Positions 1-11,689 of a stretch of 64,000 bases of DNA are shown piece by piece. The notes beneath the pieces are model-generated. The model did no database searches, was not told the origin of the DNA, and saw only the letters and a list, made by a program, of their open reading frames with translations. The position numbers were made by a program, and so were the translations under genes. Numbering within the stretch: the first letter of the stretch is position 1; each line of letters opens with the position of its first letter. This stretch comes from Mycolicibacterium peregrinum (GTDB lineage: Bacteria > Actinomycetota > Actinomycetes > Mycobacteriales > Mycobacteriaceae), in NCBI RefSeq assembly GCF_002102345.1, contig NZ_LQPP01000016.1, positions 62,001-126,000 on the forward strand, written 5' to 3'.

Positions 1-167
1 TCCACCTCGACATCGACGTTCCCCACGACGCGGCGCAGGCCCGTGTCGACGCGGCACTGGCCGCGGGTGGCATATTGCTCAGCGACCGGGTCGCCCCGCG
101 CTTTTGGGTACTGGCCGACACCGAGGGCAACGAGGCCTGCATCTGTACCTGGCAGGGCCGTGACTGA
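1..167 (+). CDS. VOC/glyoxalase-like family protein, C-terminal fragment
   Basis: The window opens inside this gene; the reading frame begins at base 3 and ends at a TGA, leaving 54 visible residues. The visible piece carries a beta-strand/helix pattern and a terminal segment reading WVLADTEGNEACICTW, which is typical of the end of glyoxalase-like (VOC fold) domains, where the conserved D-x-E-G-N-E stretch supplies a metal or substrate contact. The substrate cannot be told from this fragment. It lies 24 bases upstream of proS on the same strand, so the two may be co-transcribed, but no functional link is implied. The family call is fairly safe, the function is unknown. Confidence 0.6.
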   Translation, partial: HLDIDVPHDAAQARVDAALAAGGILLSDRVAPRFWVLADTEGNEACICTWQGRD

Positions 168-191
168 AGACACGCCTTAAGGTTGTCGCCT

Positions 192-1952
192 GTGATCACC
201 CGCATGTCCGAGCTGTTCCTGAGAACCCTGCGCGACGACCCCGCTGATGCCGAGGTGCCCAGCCACAAGCTGCTCATCCGCGCCGGCTATGTCCGGCCGG
301 TCGGCCCCGGCATCTACAGCTGGCTGCCGCTGGGCCTGCGGGTGCTGCGCCGGATCGAGAGCATCGTGCGGGAAGAGATGAACGCGATCGGTGGCCAGGA
401 GATCCTGCTGCCGGCGTTGCTGCCCCGCGGTCCCTACGAGACCACCAACCGGTGGACCGAGTACGGCGACACCCTGTTCCGGCTGCAGGACCGGCGCGGC
501 AACGACTATCTGCTCGGGCCGACGCACGAAGAGATCTTCACGCTGACGGTCAAGGGGGAGTACTCCTCCTACAAGGACTTCCCGGTGATCCTGTACCAGG
601 TCCAGACCAAGTACCGCGACGAGGCGCGTCCGCGCGCCGGCATTCTGCGTGGCCGTGAGTTCGTCATGAAGGACTCGTACTCGTTCGACGTCGACGACGA
701 CGGCCTGAAGAACGCATACCACGCGCACCGCGAGGCGTACCAGAAGATCTTCGGCCGCCTCGGCGTGCGCTACGTGATCGTGTCGGCGGTCTCTGGCGCG
801 ATGGGTGGCAGTGCTTCCGAGGAGTTCCTGGCCGAGAGCGAGGTCGGTGAGGACACCTTTGTGCGCTGCCTGGAGTCCGGCTACGCCGCCAACGTCGAAG
901 CGGTGATCACTCGGGCGCCGGCACCGCTGCCGATCGAGGGGCAGCCCGCCGCCCAGGTTCACGACACCCCCGACACCCCGACCATCGCGACACTGGTGGA
1001 CTGGGCCAATTCGGCTGCTCTGGAACAGTTCTCGGGTCGCGAGGTCACCGCCGCCGACACCCTGAAGAACGTTCTGCTCAAGACCCGCGAGCCCGGCGGC
1101 GAGTGGGAGCTGCTGGCGGTTGGCGTGCCGGGGGACCGCGAGGTCGACGAGAAACGCCTCGGCGCTGCGCTGGAACCCGCCGAGTTCGCCTTGCTCGACG
1201 ACGCGGATTTCGCCAAGAACCCGTTCCTGGTCAAGGGCTACGTCGGACCGAAGGCCTTGCTGGACAACGGGGTTCGCTACCTCGTCGATCCGCGCGTGGT
1301 GGACGGCACAGCGTGGATCACCGGTGCCGACGCGCCCAACCGGCACGTCGTCGGCCTGGTCGCAGGCCGTGACTTCACTCCCGACGGCACCATCGAGGCG
1401 GCCGAGGTCCGCGAAGGCGACCCGTCGCCGGACGGCGCCGGTGTGCTCGCCTCGGCGCGTGGCATCGAGATCGGCCACATCTTCCAGCTGGGGCGCAAGT
1501 ACGCGGACGCCTTCACCGCCGATGTGCTCGGCGAGGACGGCAAGCCGGTGCGGCTCACCATGGGCTCCTACGGCATCGGGGTGTCCCGCATGGTCGCGGT
1601 GATCGCCGAGCAGCAGCACGACGAGCTCGGCCTGCGCTGGCCGGCGGCGGTCGCGCCGTTCGACGTCCACGTCGTGGTGGCCAACAAGGACGACGCCGCA
1701 CGGACCGGCGCGACCGAACTGGTCGCCGCCCTGGACCGGCTGGGCCACGAGGTGCTGTTCGACGACCGCAAGGCCTCACCCGGCGTGAAATTCAAGGACG
1801 CCGAGTTGCTGGGTATGCCGTGGATCGTCGTTGTCGGCCGGGGCTTCTCCGACGGTGTGGTCGAGCTGCGCAACCGGTTCACCGGTGAGAACCGCGAGAT
1901 CGCTGTCGACGATGCGGCGGCCGAGATCTCGGCGGCCCTCACCGCCAGCTGA
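192..1952 (+). CDS. proS: Prolyl-tRNA synthetase
   Basis: Charges tRNA-Pro with proline in the cytoplasm. The 586-residue product has the bacterial-type layout: class II catalytic core with the motif 2 region [20 protein letters not shown] near residues 145-165, an inserted editing (INS) domain between about 225 and 385, motif 3 [13 protein letters not shown] near 455, and a C-terminal HGTP anticodon-binding domain. I chose the GTG start because the mycobacterial protein begins (M)[12 protein letters not shown] and an AAGG sits nine bases upstream. A TTG three codons earlier and an ATG four codons later are alternatives. It stands ahead of convergent DUF4439 and lipoprotein genes and the rimP-nusA block, the usual mycobacterial order. 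Confidence 0.97.
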   Translation: MITRMSELFLRTLRDDPADAEVPSHKLLIRAGYVRPVGPGIYSWLPLGLRVLRRIESIVREEMNAIGGQEILLPALLPRGPYETTNRWTEYGDTLFRLQDRRGNDYLLGPTHEEIFTLTVKGEYSSYKDFPVILYQVQTKYRDEARPRAGILRGREFVMKDSYSFDVDDDGLKNAYHAHREAYQKIFGRLGVRYVIVSAVSGAMGGSASEEFLAESEVGEDTFVRCLESGYAANVEAVITRAPAPLPIEGQPAAQVHDTPDTPTIATLVDWANSAALEQFSGREVTAADTLKNVLLKTREPGGEWELLAVGVPGDREVDEKRLGAALEPAEFALLDDADFAKNPFLVKGYVGPKALLDNGVRYLVDPRVVDGTAWITGADAPNRHVVGLVAGRDFTPDGTIEAAEVREGDPSPDGAGVLASARGIEIGHIFQLGRKYADAFTADVLGEDGKPVRLTMGSYGIGVSRMVAVIAEQQHDELGLRWPAAVAPFDVHVVVANKDDAARTGATELVAALDRLGHEVLFDDRKASPGVKFKDAELLGMPWIVVVGRGFSDGVVELRNRFTGENREIAVDDAAAEISAALTAS

Positions 1953-2034
1953 GCTTCGTCGACTTCTACGCCAGGGCTGGTCTGAAGGAGCGGATCACGA
2001 CCCTGGTGCAGAAAACGGCGGGTGACCGAGCCCG

Positions 2035-2514
2035 TTATTCGCCGCCGCCGGGGAAAGCGACCGTCACCGGCCAGGCGTTGACAATCGCGCGCCACTTGGC
2101 CGCGGTGACGGCAGTCTGGGTCAGCGCGGCCACCGCGAACGTGCGGTCGTCGTCGCCGGTGGCCTGCTCGAGCACCGCACGCCAGGCCACCGAGGAGTCC
2201 TCCTCCATCCGGATCGCGAGGTTGGCGGCGTCGGCCGGATCGGTGACCGGCGCGGGCAACTGATATCCGGCCGCGGGCAGCGGCGGGGTGACGGAGCGGG
2301 CTTCGAGCATGGCCATGGCTTCCTCGCGACGTGCCCGGTGTTCGGCCATCGCCGTGGCGACCAGGGCGTTGTCCTCGGCCGTCGAATGAGCCGAGACCAG
2401 CCCGTAGCCGTAGATGGCCCCATGCTCGACGGCCACCGCATCGAACAGTGCGGCATCGGCGGCGGTCGTCGGCCGGGTGGGCGAGGTGGTCGATCGTGGT
2501 CCCGGTGAGGTCAC
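2035..2514 (-). CDS. DUF4439 (ferritin-like fold) protein
   Basis: A 159-residue, alanine-rich, helical protein with the DUF4439 pattern: AAADAALFDAVAVEHGAIYGYGLVSAH-type first helix with E and H residues, then a second helix with EHRARREEAMAMLE, and a C-terminal ALTQTAVTAAKWRAIV helix. DUF4439 is assigned to the ferritin-like superfamily from its fold; metal binding is inferred only from the Glu/His residues. Its GTG start overlaps the TGA of the upstream lipoprotein gene (GTGA), which argues for translational coupling and for this start over the longer open frame. The pair lies between proS and rimP as in other mycobacteria, where the corresponding proteins are described only as alanine-rich. 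Function unknown. Confidence 0.8.
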   Translation of the reverse strand: MTSPGPRSTTSPTRPTTAADAALFDAVAVEHGAIYGYGLVSAHSTAEDNALVATAMAEHRARREEAMAMLEARSVTPPLPAAGYQLPAPVTDPADAANLAIRMEEDSSVAWRAVLEQATGDDDRTFAVAALTQTAVTAAKWRAIVNAWPVTVAFPGGGE

Positions 2515-3041
2515 TGTGCACCTCCCAGCGCGACGGTGTGGCCGGCCGTGCACGAGGCGGCAATGGATCCGAGCAGTCCGGCGCGATAGCCGGACAATCT
2601 GCGGGCCAGGCCGGCGGCTCGGTCGGCGGACTCCTTGAGCGCGTCGACCACGTCATCGACGCTGGGCGCCGACGGGTCTGCGCCGGTGCCCGGAGCAGCC
2701 TTGGCCGTGCTCTTGGTGGTGGCAGTGGTGGTGTTCGCCGGGGTGGAACCCGTCATCCGGGTCAACTCGTCGGCCAGGGCTTTGGCGTGCGCGCTGCGAT
2801 CGGTCGCCACCGCATTCAGCGCCCGGGTCACCGGAGCCTGGGAAGGCTGGGCCGCGGCCGCATCGGCGGCCAGCGCACTGTCGGCGCGCGCCCGGTCCAA
2901 CTGCGCGGACAGGTCGTCCACTTCGGGCTGAGGGGGCGTCGTACTGCATGCGGCGGTGGCGCCCAGCAGGGCAAGGGCCGCGGCCGAGAACAGTACGCGC
3001 CGCCGGCTGATGTCTGCATGGGCGCTCGGCACGGTGAACAT
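2511..3041 (-). CDS. Alanine-rich putative lipoprotein
   Basis: A 176-residue secreted protein. The N-terminus MFTVPSAHADISRRRVLFSA carries a twin arginine followed by a hydrophobic stretch and TAAC at residues 29-32, a lipobox with an atypical Thr at position -3; export by Tat or Sec and lipidation are therefore likely but not certain. The mature part is Ala/Thr-rich, with coiled-coil-like heptads around residues 42-90 and a low-complexity Thr/Ala/Pro linker at 100-128. It is translationally coupled to the DUF4439 gene downstream, suggesting the two proteins work together at the envelope. The ATG was chosen because it places the arginines in a normal signal peptide; a GTG three codons later would also work. 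Confidence 0.75.
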   Translation of the reverse strand: MFTVPSAHADISRRRVLFSAAALALLGATAACSTTPPQPEVDDLSAQLDRARADSALAADAAAAQPSQAPVTRALNAVATDRSAHAKALADELTRMTGSTPANTTTATTKSTAKAAPGTGADPSAPSVDDVVDALKESADRAAGLARRLSGYRAGLLGSIAASCTAGHTVALGGAQ

Positions 3042-3242
3042 CCTGCCATTGCTCAGACACCCGCCTGACGCGGCGCTGACTGCCCGGCCGGCGTGGGCGC
3101 GAGGACATTCGCCACGCACCGGACTGCGATTGGCGGTTGCTGCCGGTGGCCTGGCGTATCGTGGATAGGCAATTCCGGGGCCGATCCAGGTGGCTGGCCC
3201 TGAGACTTTGTGTCGGAGACAATTCAAGATGAGGAGCTCGCC

Positions 3243-3788
3243 GTGGCACCGGATCCAAAGTTGCGGTCTGCGGATTTGCCGTCGCAGACGCAGGTGATCG
3301 AGCTGCTCGATGACGAGTTCGCACGCGCAGGCTACGAAATCGACGATGTCGTGGTCGACGCGTCGACCCGGCCGCCCCGCATCACCGTGATCGCCGACGG
3401 CGACGAGGGTCTCGATCTCGATTCGCTGGCGGCGCTGTCGCGGACGGCATCTGAGTTGCTCGACCAGGTTACGCAGGGCGACACGCCGTATGTGCTCGAC
3501 GTCACCTCGCCGGGTGTCGATCGGCCCCTCACCAAGGCCAAGCACTTCCGCCGCGCCCGAGGGCGCAAGGCCGAGCTCACGCTGGTCGACGGTTCGGTGT
3601 TCACCGGCAGGCTCGGGGAAACCGACGGCACGGTCCTGAAAGTCGTGGTGCCGGAAGGCCGCGAACTGGCCATCCGTGAGGTCGCTCTTACTGATATCGC
3701 CAAAGCTGTTGTCCAAGTGGAGTTTTCACCTCCGAACCGACGCGAACTAGAACTGTCGGGAGAAACCGGGAAGGGGGCCGGCGAATGA
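3243..3788 (+). CDS. rimP: Ribosome maturation factor RimP
   Basis: Needed for 30S subunit assembly. The 181-residue product has the RimP N-terminal alpha/beta domain with the family signature [14 protein letters not shown] near residues 85-100, followed by a small Sm-like beta barrel ending in [12 protein letters not shown] chose the GTG preceded by GAGGAG six bases upstream; an in-frame GTG eleven codons earlier has no comparable ribosome site. The stop overlaps the nusA start by four bases, the usual rimP-nusA coupling. A TATCGT box about 80 bases upstream could be the -10 element of this operon. Confidence 0.94.
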   Translation: MAPDPKLRSADLPSQTQVIELLDDEFARAGYEIDDVVVDASTRPPRITVIADGDEGLDLDSLAALSRTASELLDQVTQGDTPYVLDVTSPGVDRPLTKAKHFRRARGRKAELTLVDGSVFTGRLGETDGTVLKVVVPEGRELAIREVALTDIAKAVVQVEFSPPNRRELELSGETGKGAGE

Positions 3789-4813
3789 ACATCGACATGG
3801 CGGCGCTGCATGCCATCGAGGCCGACAAGGGCATCACGGTCGACGTGGTCGTGGAGACCATCAAATCGGCGTTGCTCACCGCGTATCGCCATACCGAGGG
3901 GCATGAGCCCGACGCGCACATCGACATCGACCGGAAGACCGGTGTGGTCAAGGTGATCGCCCGTCAGACCGATGCCGACGGCAACGTCCTGCATGAATGG
4001 GACGACACGCCTGAAGGATTCGGGCGGATCGCGGCGACGACGGCCCGCCAGGTGATCCTGCAGCGGCTGCGCGACGCGGAGAACGAGAAGACCTACGGGG
4101 AGTTCGCGGCCCACGAGGGCGACATCGTGGCCGGAGTCATCCAGCGCGACGCCCGGGCCAACGCCCGCGGGCTGGTCGTGGTCCGGATCGGCAGCGAGAC
4201 CAAGGGCTCCGAAGGCGTGATCCCCAGCGCCGAGCAGGTGCCGGGAGAGCGCTACGAGCACGGCGACCGGCTGCGCTGCTACGTCGTCGGCGTCACCCGA
4301 GGCGCCCGCGAGCCGCTGATCACGCTGTCCCGCACCCACCCGAATCTGGTCCGCAAGCTGTTCTCCTTGGAGGTACCCGAGATCGCCGACGGATCGGTGG
4401 AGATCGTGGCGGTCGCCCGGGAGGCCGGGCACCGGTCCAAGATCGCGGTGGCGTCGCGGGTTCCCGGACTGAACGCCAAGGGTGCCTGTATCGGCCCGAT
4501 GGGGCAGCGGGTGCGCAATGTGATGAGTGAACTGTCCGGCGAGAAGATCGACATCATCGACTACGACGAGGACGCCGCCCGATTCGTCGCCAACGCCCTG
4601 TCACCGGCAAAAGTCGTGTCGGTGTCGGTGATCGACGAGGCGGCGCGGGCGGCACGGGTGATCGTGCCGGACTTCCAGCTTTCTCTGGCGATCGGTAAAG
4701 AAGGACAAAATGCCAGGCTGGCGGCCCGGCTGACCGGCTGGCGGATCGATATCCGCAGCGATGCGGCGCCACAACCGGAGCAGGATGTCCGTCCCGGGGC
4801 GGTACACGACTGA
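3785..4813 (+). CDS. nusA: Transcription elongation/termination factor NusA
   Basis: Binds RNA polymerase and nascent RNA and influences pausing, termination and antitermination. The 342-residue protein has the N-terminal polymerase-binding domain (1-125), an S1 domain (about 130-200) and two KH domains, with [10 protein letters not shown] near 242 and [18 protein letters not shown] near 305. It lacks the C-terminal acidic repeats of the enterobacterial protein, as is normal for actinobacteria. It begins inside the rimP stop codon (ATGA) and is followed after 50 bases by ylxR, which seems to have its own promoter. Confidence 0.97.
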   Translation: MNIDMAALHAIEADKGITVDVVVETIKSALLTAYRHTEGHEPDAHIDIDRKTGVVKVIARQTDADGNVLHEWDDTPEGFGRIAATTARQVILQRLRDAENEKTYGEFAAHEGDIVAGVIQRDARANARGLVVVRIGSETKGSEGVIPSAEQVPGERYEHGDRLRCYVVGVTRGAREPLITLSRTHPNLVRKLFSLEVPEIADGSVEIVAVAREAGHRSKIAVASRVPGLNAKGACIGPMGQRVRNVMSELSGEKIDIIDYDEDAARFVANALSPAKVVSVSVIDEAARAARVIVPDFQLSLAIGKEGQNARLAARLTGWRIDIRSDAAPQPEQDVRPGAVHD

Positions 4814-4853
4814 CAGTAGTGACCGGCGTTTCGGACCACGGGCCCCGGGGCGG

Positions 4854-4859
4854 TAGACT
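4854..4859 (+). promoter_or_regulatory. Predicted -10 element (TAGACT) of ylxR-infB, leaderless
   Basis: TAGACT fits the mycobacterial TANNNT -10 consensus and lies five bases before the ylxR GTG, so transcription would begin at or next to the start codon. No clear -35 hexamer is seen. The position supports the chosen ylxR start and suggests that infB can be expressed independently of nusA. This is an inference from spacing only. Confidence 0.5.
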
Positions 4860-4864
4860 CAGCC

Positions 4865-5242
4865 GTGATCCAGCGCGAGACTCCGGCTCTGACGCAACGA
4901 AGCACCTCCGACACCTCTGTCGGACCAGTGCGGACCTGCATCGGCTGTCGGAAGCGAGAGTTGGCCGCCGAGTTGCTCCGAGTGGTTGCGGTGACCGACG
5001 GGAACGGGACCAGTTCCGTAAACGTTGACCCCGCGGCGAGTCTGCCTGGGCGTGGTGCATGGCTGCACCCCGACCAGCAGTGCGCACAGATGGCAGTGAA
5101 GCGACGAGCCTTCGTCCGAGCGTTGCGACTCACCGGTTCACCGGATACATCCGCGGTGATCGAGTACGTCGAGAAGTTCGACCTCGACGGGCCCGCCACC
5201 CCGGCAACAGAACAGGTAGCGAAGAACATGAGCACACCGTGA
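4865..5242 (+). CDS. ylxR: YlxR (DUF448) RNA-binding protein
   Basis: A 125-residue member of the YlxR family, small nucleic-acid-binding proteins encoded between nusA and infB; the Bacillus homologue has been reported to modulate RNase P. The signature [10 protein letters not shown] lies near residues 23-32 and the second conserved block [14 protein letters not shown] near 60-74. The N-terminal 20 residues and the C-terminal tail after about 100 are not conserved in the family as I remember it. The GTG start sits directly behind a TAGACT box. Short inverted repeats lie in the 79 bases before infB. Confidence 0.9.
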   Translation: MIQRETPALTQRSTSDTSVGPVRTCIGCRKRELAAELLRVVAVTDGNGTSSVNVDPAASLPGRGAWLHPDQQCAQMAVKRRAFVRALRLTGSPDTSAVIEYVEKFDLDGPATPATEQVAKNMSTP

Positions 5243-5321
5243 AGTCCCGATGACCATGCGTCATAGCTAAACCCGAGGCGCGGCGCCTACCACCGCTGTT
5301 GCCTCCAGACGAGGAGATGTA

Positions 5322-8138
5322 GTGGCAGCAGGTAAGGCCCGTGTACACGAGTTGGCGAAGGAACTCGGTGTCACCAGCAAGGAACTCTTAGCCAAGCTCA
5401 AGGAGCAGGGCGAGTTCGTCAAGTCGGCGTCCTCCACTGTGGAGCCGCCGGTCGCGCGTCGGTTGCGCGAGTCGTTCGGCACCAAGGCCGGCGGCAAGAA
5501 GCCCGAAGACAAGCCCCGTTCGCAGGGCGGAGCCGCGTCGACGGCACCCAAGCCCGGCGCTCCCAAGCCGGCTCCGGCCAAGCCTGCCGCTCCGGCACCG
5601 CAGGCTCCGGCGCCGCAGGCTCCGGCCCCGCAGGCTCCGGCAGCCGAGGCGGCCCCGGTCGCTCCGGCCCGTCCCGCCGCACCCAAGCCGGCTGCCCCGC
5701 AGCCTCCGGCCGCGCCCAGTGCGCCGGCCGCTGCTGCGCCCAGCGCCCCGGCAGCGCCCACTCCGGGCGCAACGCCCGGTCCGCGGCCCACTCCCGGTGC
5801 CACCCCCGGCCCGCGTCCGGGTCCGGCGTCGGGCGCCCCGAAGCCCGCCCCGCGGGCTCCCCGGGTCGGCAACAACCCCTTCTCTTCGCAGCAGCCGGTC
5901 GAGCGGCCCATCCCGCGGCCGCAGCCGCGGCCCGGTGCCCCGCGTCCCGGCGGTGGCCCGCGTCCGTCGCCCGGCAACATGCCGCCGCGCCCGGCCGGCG
6001 CCGGTGCTCCCGGACGTGGTGGCCCACGTCCCGGCCCGCGTCCCGGCGGCGGTCCCCGTCCCGGCGGTGCCGGTCAAGGTGCTCGTCCCGGTGGCGGCGG
6101 TGGCGGTAACTACCGCGGCGGCGGTGCCGGTGGCGGCGGTGGCGCACCCGCAGGTGGTGGCGGCGGTTTCCGCGGTCGCCCCGGTGGTGGCGGCGGCGGT
6201 CGTCCCGGTCAGCGCGGTGGCGCAGCCGGTGCGTTCGGTCGTCCCGGCGGTGCCCCGAAGCGCGGCCGTAAGTCGAAGCGGGCGAAACGCGCCGAATACG
6301 AGAACATGCAGGCGCCCGTCGTCGGTGGTGTGCGGTTGCCCAAGGGCAACGGCGAGACCATTCGGCTGGCCCGCGGCGCATCGCTGAGCGACTTCGCCGA
6401 GAAGATCGACGCCAACCCGGCCGCCCTGGTCCAGGCGCTGTTCAACCTCGGTGAGATGGTCACCGCGACCCAGTCGGTCGGTGACGACACCCTGGAGCTG
6501 CTCGGCAGCGAGATGAACTTCAAGGTGCAGGTCGTCTCGCCCGAGGACGAGGACCGCGAACTGCTGCAGTCCTTCGACCTGACCTACGGCGAGGACGAGG
6601 GCGACGAGGACGACCTCGAGTTCCGTCCGCCGGTGGTCACTGTCATGGGTCACGTCGACCACGGCAAGACCCGACTGCTGGACACCATCCGCAACGCCAC
6701 CGTCCGCGAGGGCGAGGCCGGCGGCATCACCCAGCACATCGGCGCCTACCAGGTCGAGGTCGATCTGGACGGCAACGTCCGGCCGATCACCTTTATCGAC
6801 ACCCCGGGTCACGAGGCGTTCACCGCCATGCGTGCCCGTGGTGCCAAGGCCACCGACATCGCGATCCTCGTGGTCGCGGCCGACGACGGCGTCATGCCGC
6901 AGACGGTGGAGGCCATCAACCACGCGCAGGCAGCTGATGTGCCGATCGTGGTGGCGGTCAACAAGATCGACAAGGAAGGTGCCGACCCGGCCAAGATCCG
7001 GGCGCAGCTCACCGAGTACAACCTGGTGGCCGAGGACTACGGCGGCGACACCATGTTCGTCGATATCTCGGCCAAGCAGGGCACCAACATCCAGGCGCTG
7101 CTGGAAGCGGTCGTGCTGACCGCCGACGCGGCCCTGGACCTGCGGGCCAACCCCGACATGGAGGCCCAGGGTGTGGCGATCGAGGCGCACCTGGACCGCG
7201 GTCGCGGTCCGGTCGCCACGGTGCTCATCCAGCGCGGCACCCTGCGTGTCGGCGACTCGGTGGTGGCCGGCGACGCCTATGGTCGCGTCCGCCGCATGGT
7301 CGACGAGCACGGCGACGACGTCGAAGAGGCGCTGCCCTCACGTCCGGTCCAGGTCATCGGCTTCACGTCGGTGCCAGGTGCCGGTGACAACTTCCTGGTT
7401 GTCGACGAAGATCGCATCGCCCGTCAGATCGCCGACCGGCGCAGCGCGCGCAAGCGCAACGCGCTGGCCGCGCGCAGCCGCAAGCGGATCAGCCTGGAAG
7501 ACCTGGATTCGGCACTGAAGGAAACCAGCCAGCTGAACCTGATCCTCAAGGGCGACAACGCCGGTACGGTCGAAGCCCTCGAGGAAGCCTTGATGGGCAT
7601 CGAGATCGACGACGAAGTGGAGCTGCGGGTCATCGACCGCGGTGTCGGTGGCGTCACCGAGACCAACGTCAACCTGGCTTCGGCCTCGGACGCGATCATC
7701 ATCGGGTTCAACGTCCGTGCCGAGGGCAAGGCGACCGAGCTGGCCAACCGCGAAGGTGTGGAGATCCGGTACTACTCGGTGATCTACCAGGCCATCGACG
7801 AGATCGAGAAGGCCCTCAAGGGCATGCTCAAGCCGGTGTACGAGGAGAAGGAGCTCGGCCGCGCCGAGATCCGGGCGATCTTCCGGTCGTCCAAGGTCGG
7901 CAATATCGCAGGCTGCCTGGTCACCTCGGGCATCATGCGTCGCAACGCCAAGGCCCGGCTGCTGCGTGACAACACGGTGGTTGCGCAGAACCTCACGGTG
8001 TCCTCGCTCAAGCGCGAGAAGGACGATGCCACCGAGGTGCGCGAGGGCTACGAGTGTGGTTTGACCTTGACGTACAACGACATCAAGGAAGGCGACGTCA
8101 TCGAGACGTACGAACTCGTCGAGAAGGTGCGTACGTAG
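5322..8138 (+). CDS. infB: Translation initiation factor IF-2
   Basis: GTPase that places initiator fMet-tRNA on the 30S subunit. The 938-residue protein has an IF2_N segment at 1-50, a long Pro/Ala- then Gly/Arg-rich disordered region (about 60-320, including a repeated PAPQA unit and poly-Gly runs), a second IF2_N region, and the G domain with G1 GHVDHGKT near 445, DTPGHEAF near 495 and NKID near 547. Domains II, III and C2 follow. GAGGAG lies five bases before the GTG start. The Gly/Arg-rich segment is encoded by very GC-rich, repetitive DNA that also creates long meaningless antisense frames. rbfA follows three bases after the stop. Confidence 0.98.
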   Translation: MAAGKARVHELAKELGVTSKELLAKLKEQGEFVKSASSTVEPPVARRLRESFGTKAGGKKPEDKPRSQGGAASTAPKPGAPKPAPAKPAAPAPQAPAPQAPAPQAPAAEAAPVAPARPAAPKPAAPQPPAAPSAPAAAAPSAPAAPTPGATPGPRPTPGATPGPRPGPASGAPKPAPRAPRVGNNPFSSQQPVERPIPRPQPRPGAPRPGGGPRPSPGNMPPRPAGAGAPGRGGPRPGPRPGGGPRPGGAGQGARPGGGGGGNYRGGGAGGGGGAPAGGGGGFRGRPGGGGGGRPGQRGGAAGAFGRPGGAPKRGRKSKRAKRAEYENMQAPVVGGVRLPKGNGETIRLARGASLSDFAEKIDANPAALVQALFNLGEMVTATQSVGDDTLELLGSEMNFKVQVVSPEDEDRELLQSFDLTYGEDEGDEDDLEFRPPVVTVMGHVDHGKTRLLDTIRNATVREGEAGGITQHIGAYQVEVDLDGNVRPITFIDTPGHEAFTAMRARGAKATDIAILVVAADDGVMPQTVEAINHAQAADVPIVVAVNKIDKEGADPAKIRAQLTEYNLVAEDYGGDTMFVDISAKQGTNIQALLEAVVLTADAALDLRANPDMEAQGVAIEAHLDRGRGPVATVLIQRGTLRVGDSVVAGDAYGRVRRMVDEHGDDVEEALPSRPVQVIGFTSVPGAGDNFLVVDEDRIARQIADRRSARKRNALAARSRKRISLEDLDSALKETSQLNLILKGDNAGTVEALEEALMGIEIDDEVELRVIDRGVGGVTETNVNLASASDAIIIGFNVRAEGKATELANREGVEIRYYSVIYQAIDEIEKALKGMLKPVYEEKELGRAEIRAIFRSSKVGNIAGCLVTSGIMRRNAKARLLRDNTVVAQNLTVSSLKREKDDATEVREGYECGLTLTYNDIKEGDVIETYELVEKVRT

Positions 8139-8141
8139 AAG

Positions 8142-9642
<1,501 letters not shown>

Positions 9643-9674
9643 CTGCGTACGGCACGCCTTTCCCGGGCGGTCAC

Positions 9675-11009
9675 ATGGTTGAACCCGAAGGCGACATTCC
9701 TGTCACGCCGGCCACCACCCGCCGGATCGCCGGCCTGGCGTTTCCGGCACTCGGTGTGCTGGCCGCCGAGCCGGTCTACCTGCTGTTCGACATCGCCATC
9801 GTCGGGCGGCTGGGCGCGCTGAGCCTGGCCGGGCTGGCGATCGGTGGTCTGATCCTCGGCCTGGTCAACTCGCAGGGCACATTCCTGTCCTACGGCACCA
9901 CGGCGCGCTCGGCCCGCATGTTCGGGGCGGGTGACCGGCAGTCCGCCGTCGGCGAAGGTGTGCAGGCCACCTGGTTGGCCCTCGGCCTGGGGCTCCTGAT
10001 CATCGCGGTGGTACAGGCGGCGGCGGTGCCGCTGCTGTCGGCGATCGCGGGGCGCTCCGACATCGCCGACGCCGCACTGCCGTGGCTGCGGATCGCCATC
10101 CTGGCCGCCCCGGCGATCCTGGTGTCGCTGGCAGGCAACGGCTGGATGCGCGGGGTGCAGGATACGGTCCGGCCGCTGCGCTACGTGGTGTTCGGGTTCG
10201 CCGTGTCAGCGGTGCTCTGCCCGCCGCTGGTCTACGGCTGGCTGGGCCTGCCACGGCTGGAGCTGGCCGGGTCTGCGGTGGCCAACCTGGTGGGGCAGTG
10301 GGTGGCGGCGTTGTTGTTCCTGTGGGCCCTGTTGAGTGAGAAGGTGGCGCTACGGGTTCAGCCCGCGGTGCTGAGGGCCCAGCTGACCATGGGCCGCGAT
10401 CTGCTGCTGCGGTCGTTGGCGTTCCAGGCCTGCTTCCTGTCGGCCGGGGCAGTCGCTGCGCGGTTCGGTGCGGCGGCCGTGGCGGCCCATCAGGTTGTCC
10501 TGCAGGTGTGGAGTTTCCTTGCCCTGGTGCTGGATTCACTCGCCATCGCCGCGCAGTCACTCGTCGGCGCGGCGTTGGGTGCGGGTCAGCTCGCGCATGC
10601 CAAGAGCGTGGCCTGGCGGGTGACGCTGTTCTCCACGATGGCCGGTGTGGTGCTGGCCCTGGTGTTCGCCGTCGGCTCCTCGGTGCTGCCGCCGGTGTTC
10701 ACCGATGATCAATCGGTGCTGGCGGCGATCAGCGTGCCCTGGTGGTTCCTGGTGGCCCAATTGCCCGTGGCGGGAATCGTATTCGCCCTCGACGGTGTGC
10801 TGTTGGGTGCGGGTGACGCCAAGTTCATGCGCAACGCGACCCTGGCCAGCGCGCTGGTGGGGTTCCTGCCGCTGATCTGGTTGTCGCTCATCTACGGCTG
10901 GGGCCTGTTCGGCATCTGGTCGGGGTTGAGCACGTTCATGGTGCTGAGGCTGATCTTCGTCGGCTGGCGGGCGTTCTCAGGTCGTTGGCTGGTGCCCGGG
11001 ACCGCCTAG
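9675..11009 (+). CDS. dinF: MATE-family efflux transporter (DinF-like)
   Basis: A 444-residue integral membrane protein with about twelve hydrophobic helices in two similar halves, as in the MATE (multidrug and toxin extrusion) family, DinF branch. Recognisable segments are PLLYLFDIAIVGRLG-type helix 1 region near residues 30-50 and DTVRPLRYVVFGF near 160. Such proteins exchange cations for drugs or metabolites across the cytoplasmic membrane; no substrate can be inferred. It follows nrnA by 32 bases, the same arrangement as in other mycobacteria, and is probably the last gene of the nusA-infB run. Confidence 0.9.
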   Translation: MVEPEGDIPVTPATTRRIAGLAFPALGVLAAEPVYLLFDIAIVGRLGALSLAGLAIGGLILGLVNSQGTFLSYGTTARSARMFGAGDRQSAVGEGVQATWLALGLGLLIIAVVQAAAVPLLSAIAGRSDIADAALPWLRIAILAAPAILVSLAGNGWMRGVQDTVRPLRYVVFGFAVSAVLCPPLVYGWLGLPRLELAGSAVANLVGQWVAALLFLWALLSEKVALRVQPAVLRAQLTMGRDLLLRSLAFQACFLSAGAVAARFGAAAVAAHQVVLQVWSFLALVLDSLAIAAQSLVGAALGAGQLAHAKSVAWRVTLFSTMAGVVLALVFAVGSSVLPPVFTDDQSVLAAISVPWWFLVAQLPVAGIVFALDGVLLGAGDAKFMRNATLASALVGFLPLIWLSLIYGWGLFGIWSGLSTFMVLRLIFVGWRAFSGRWLVPGTA

Positions 11010-11035
11010 ACGCGCATGCTCACGGGGCTGAGTGC

Positions 11036-11644
11036 TTACCTTCGCGTAGCGCTGACCACCCAGGCGGCGTGCTTGCCGCCGCCGTGCTCGGTCACTGAGA
11101 CGTCGTCGAATCCGGCGTCGTGGCACAAGTCGCCGAACGCGTCGGCCTGCTGTCGTGTCCAGCCGTGGCTGGTGAATCCGGTGGCGTCGACCGGTGATTG
11201 GCGTTCGATCGCGATCAACCGCCCGCCCGGCGCCAGCACGCGGTGGGCCTCGGCGACCGCCTTGTCGACGTCCTGCCAGTGGTGCACGGTGGCCAGTGCC
11301 CACACCACGGTCGCAGCACTGCCCGGCACGGGCAGTGCTTCTGCGGTGCCCTCGCGCCAGGTGATGGGTGCGCGTTTCGGCGTGACCATCCGCGCGATGC
11401 GCAACATGGTGGACGAGGGGTCGACGCCGGTCACTTGCGCTCCGCGGCGGGTGGCCACCCGGGCGGCGGTGCCCGGTCCGCACCCCACGTCCACGACATG
11501 GTCTGCCGACGAGAGTCGCGCGATGTCGGCGGCCAACTGGGCCTTCGCCCGGCCCAGAAGGAAGACCAGCCCGCACAACACCCCGGTGACGCCCGAAAAC
11601 CCGGGGTGGTCGGCATGGTGATTGATCGCACGCGCGGCGTTCAT
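11036..11644 (-). CDS. Class I SAM-dependent methyltransferase
   Basis: A 202-residue methyltransferase with the Rossmann-like SAM fold: motif I VVDVGCGPGTAARVA near residues 48-62, acidic strand-2 loop GVDPSS near 70, and VHRVLAPGGRLIAIERQ-type post-motif III near 130. The substrate is unknown. The ATG was chosen because AAGG lies seven bases upstream; a TTG seven codons earlier falls within the operator-like dyad. It is transcribed divergently from a MerR-family regulator, and the inverted repeat between them overlaps this gene's ribosome site, suggesting direct control by that regulator. Confidence 0.88.
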   Translation of the reverse strand: MNAARAINHHADHPGFSGVTGVLCGLVFLLGRAKAQLAADIARLSSADHVVDVGCGPGTAARVATRRGAQVTGVDPSSTMLRIARMVTPKRAPITWREGTAEALPVPGSAATVVWALATVHHWQDVDKAVAEAHRVLAPGGRLIAIERQSPVDATGFTSHGWTRQQADAFGDLCHDAGFDDVSVTEHGGGKHAAWVVSATRR

Positions 11645-11650
11645 GGGTAG

Positions 11651-11668
11651 ACCTTGCCGGTTCAAGGT
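11651..11668. promoter_or_regulatory. Candidate MerR-family operator
   Basis: ACCTTG-N6-CAAGGT is a perfect 18-bp dyad in the 45-bp gap between the methyltransferase and merR-type genes. A TTGCCG that could be the merR -35 element starts within the left arm, and a TCAAAT or CAAATG -10 candidate lies 18-19 bases further on, the long spacing typical of MerR-controlled promoters. The left arm read on the minus strand also supplies the AAGG ribosome site of the methyltransferase. Confidence 0.6.
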
Positions 11669-11689
11669 GGGTTGAAGTCAAATGGCGGC

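Noticed and set aside
177..1748. A 523-codon open frame opposite proS
   Set aside because: Composition shadow with no recognisable fold and no ribosome site; proS is unambiguous.
5388..7310. A 640-codon open frame opposite infB
   Set aside because: Shadow of the Gly/Pro/Arg repeats of IF-2; the translated repeats have no family pattern.
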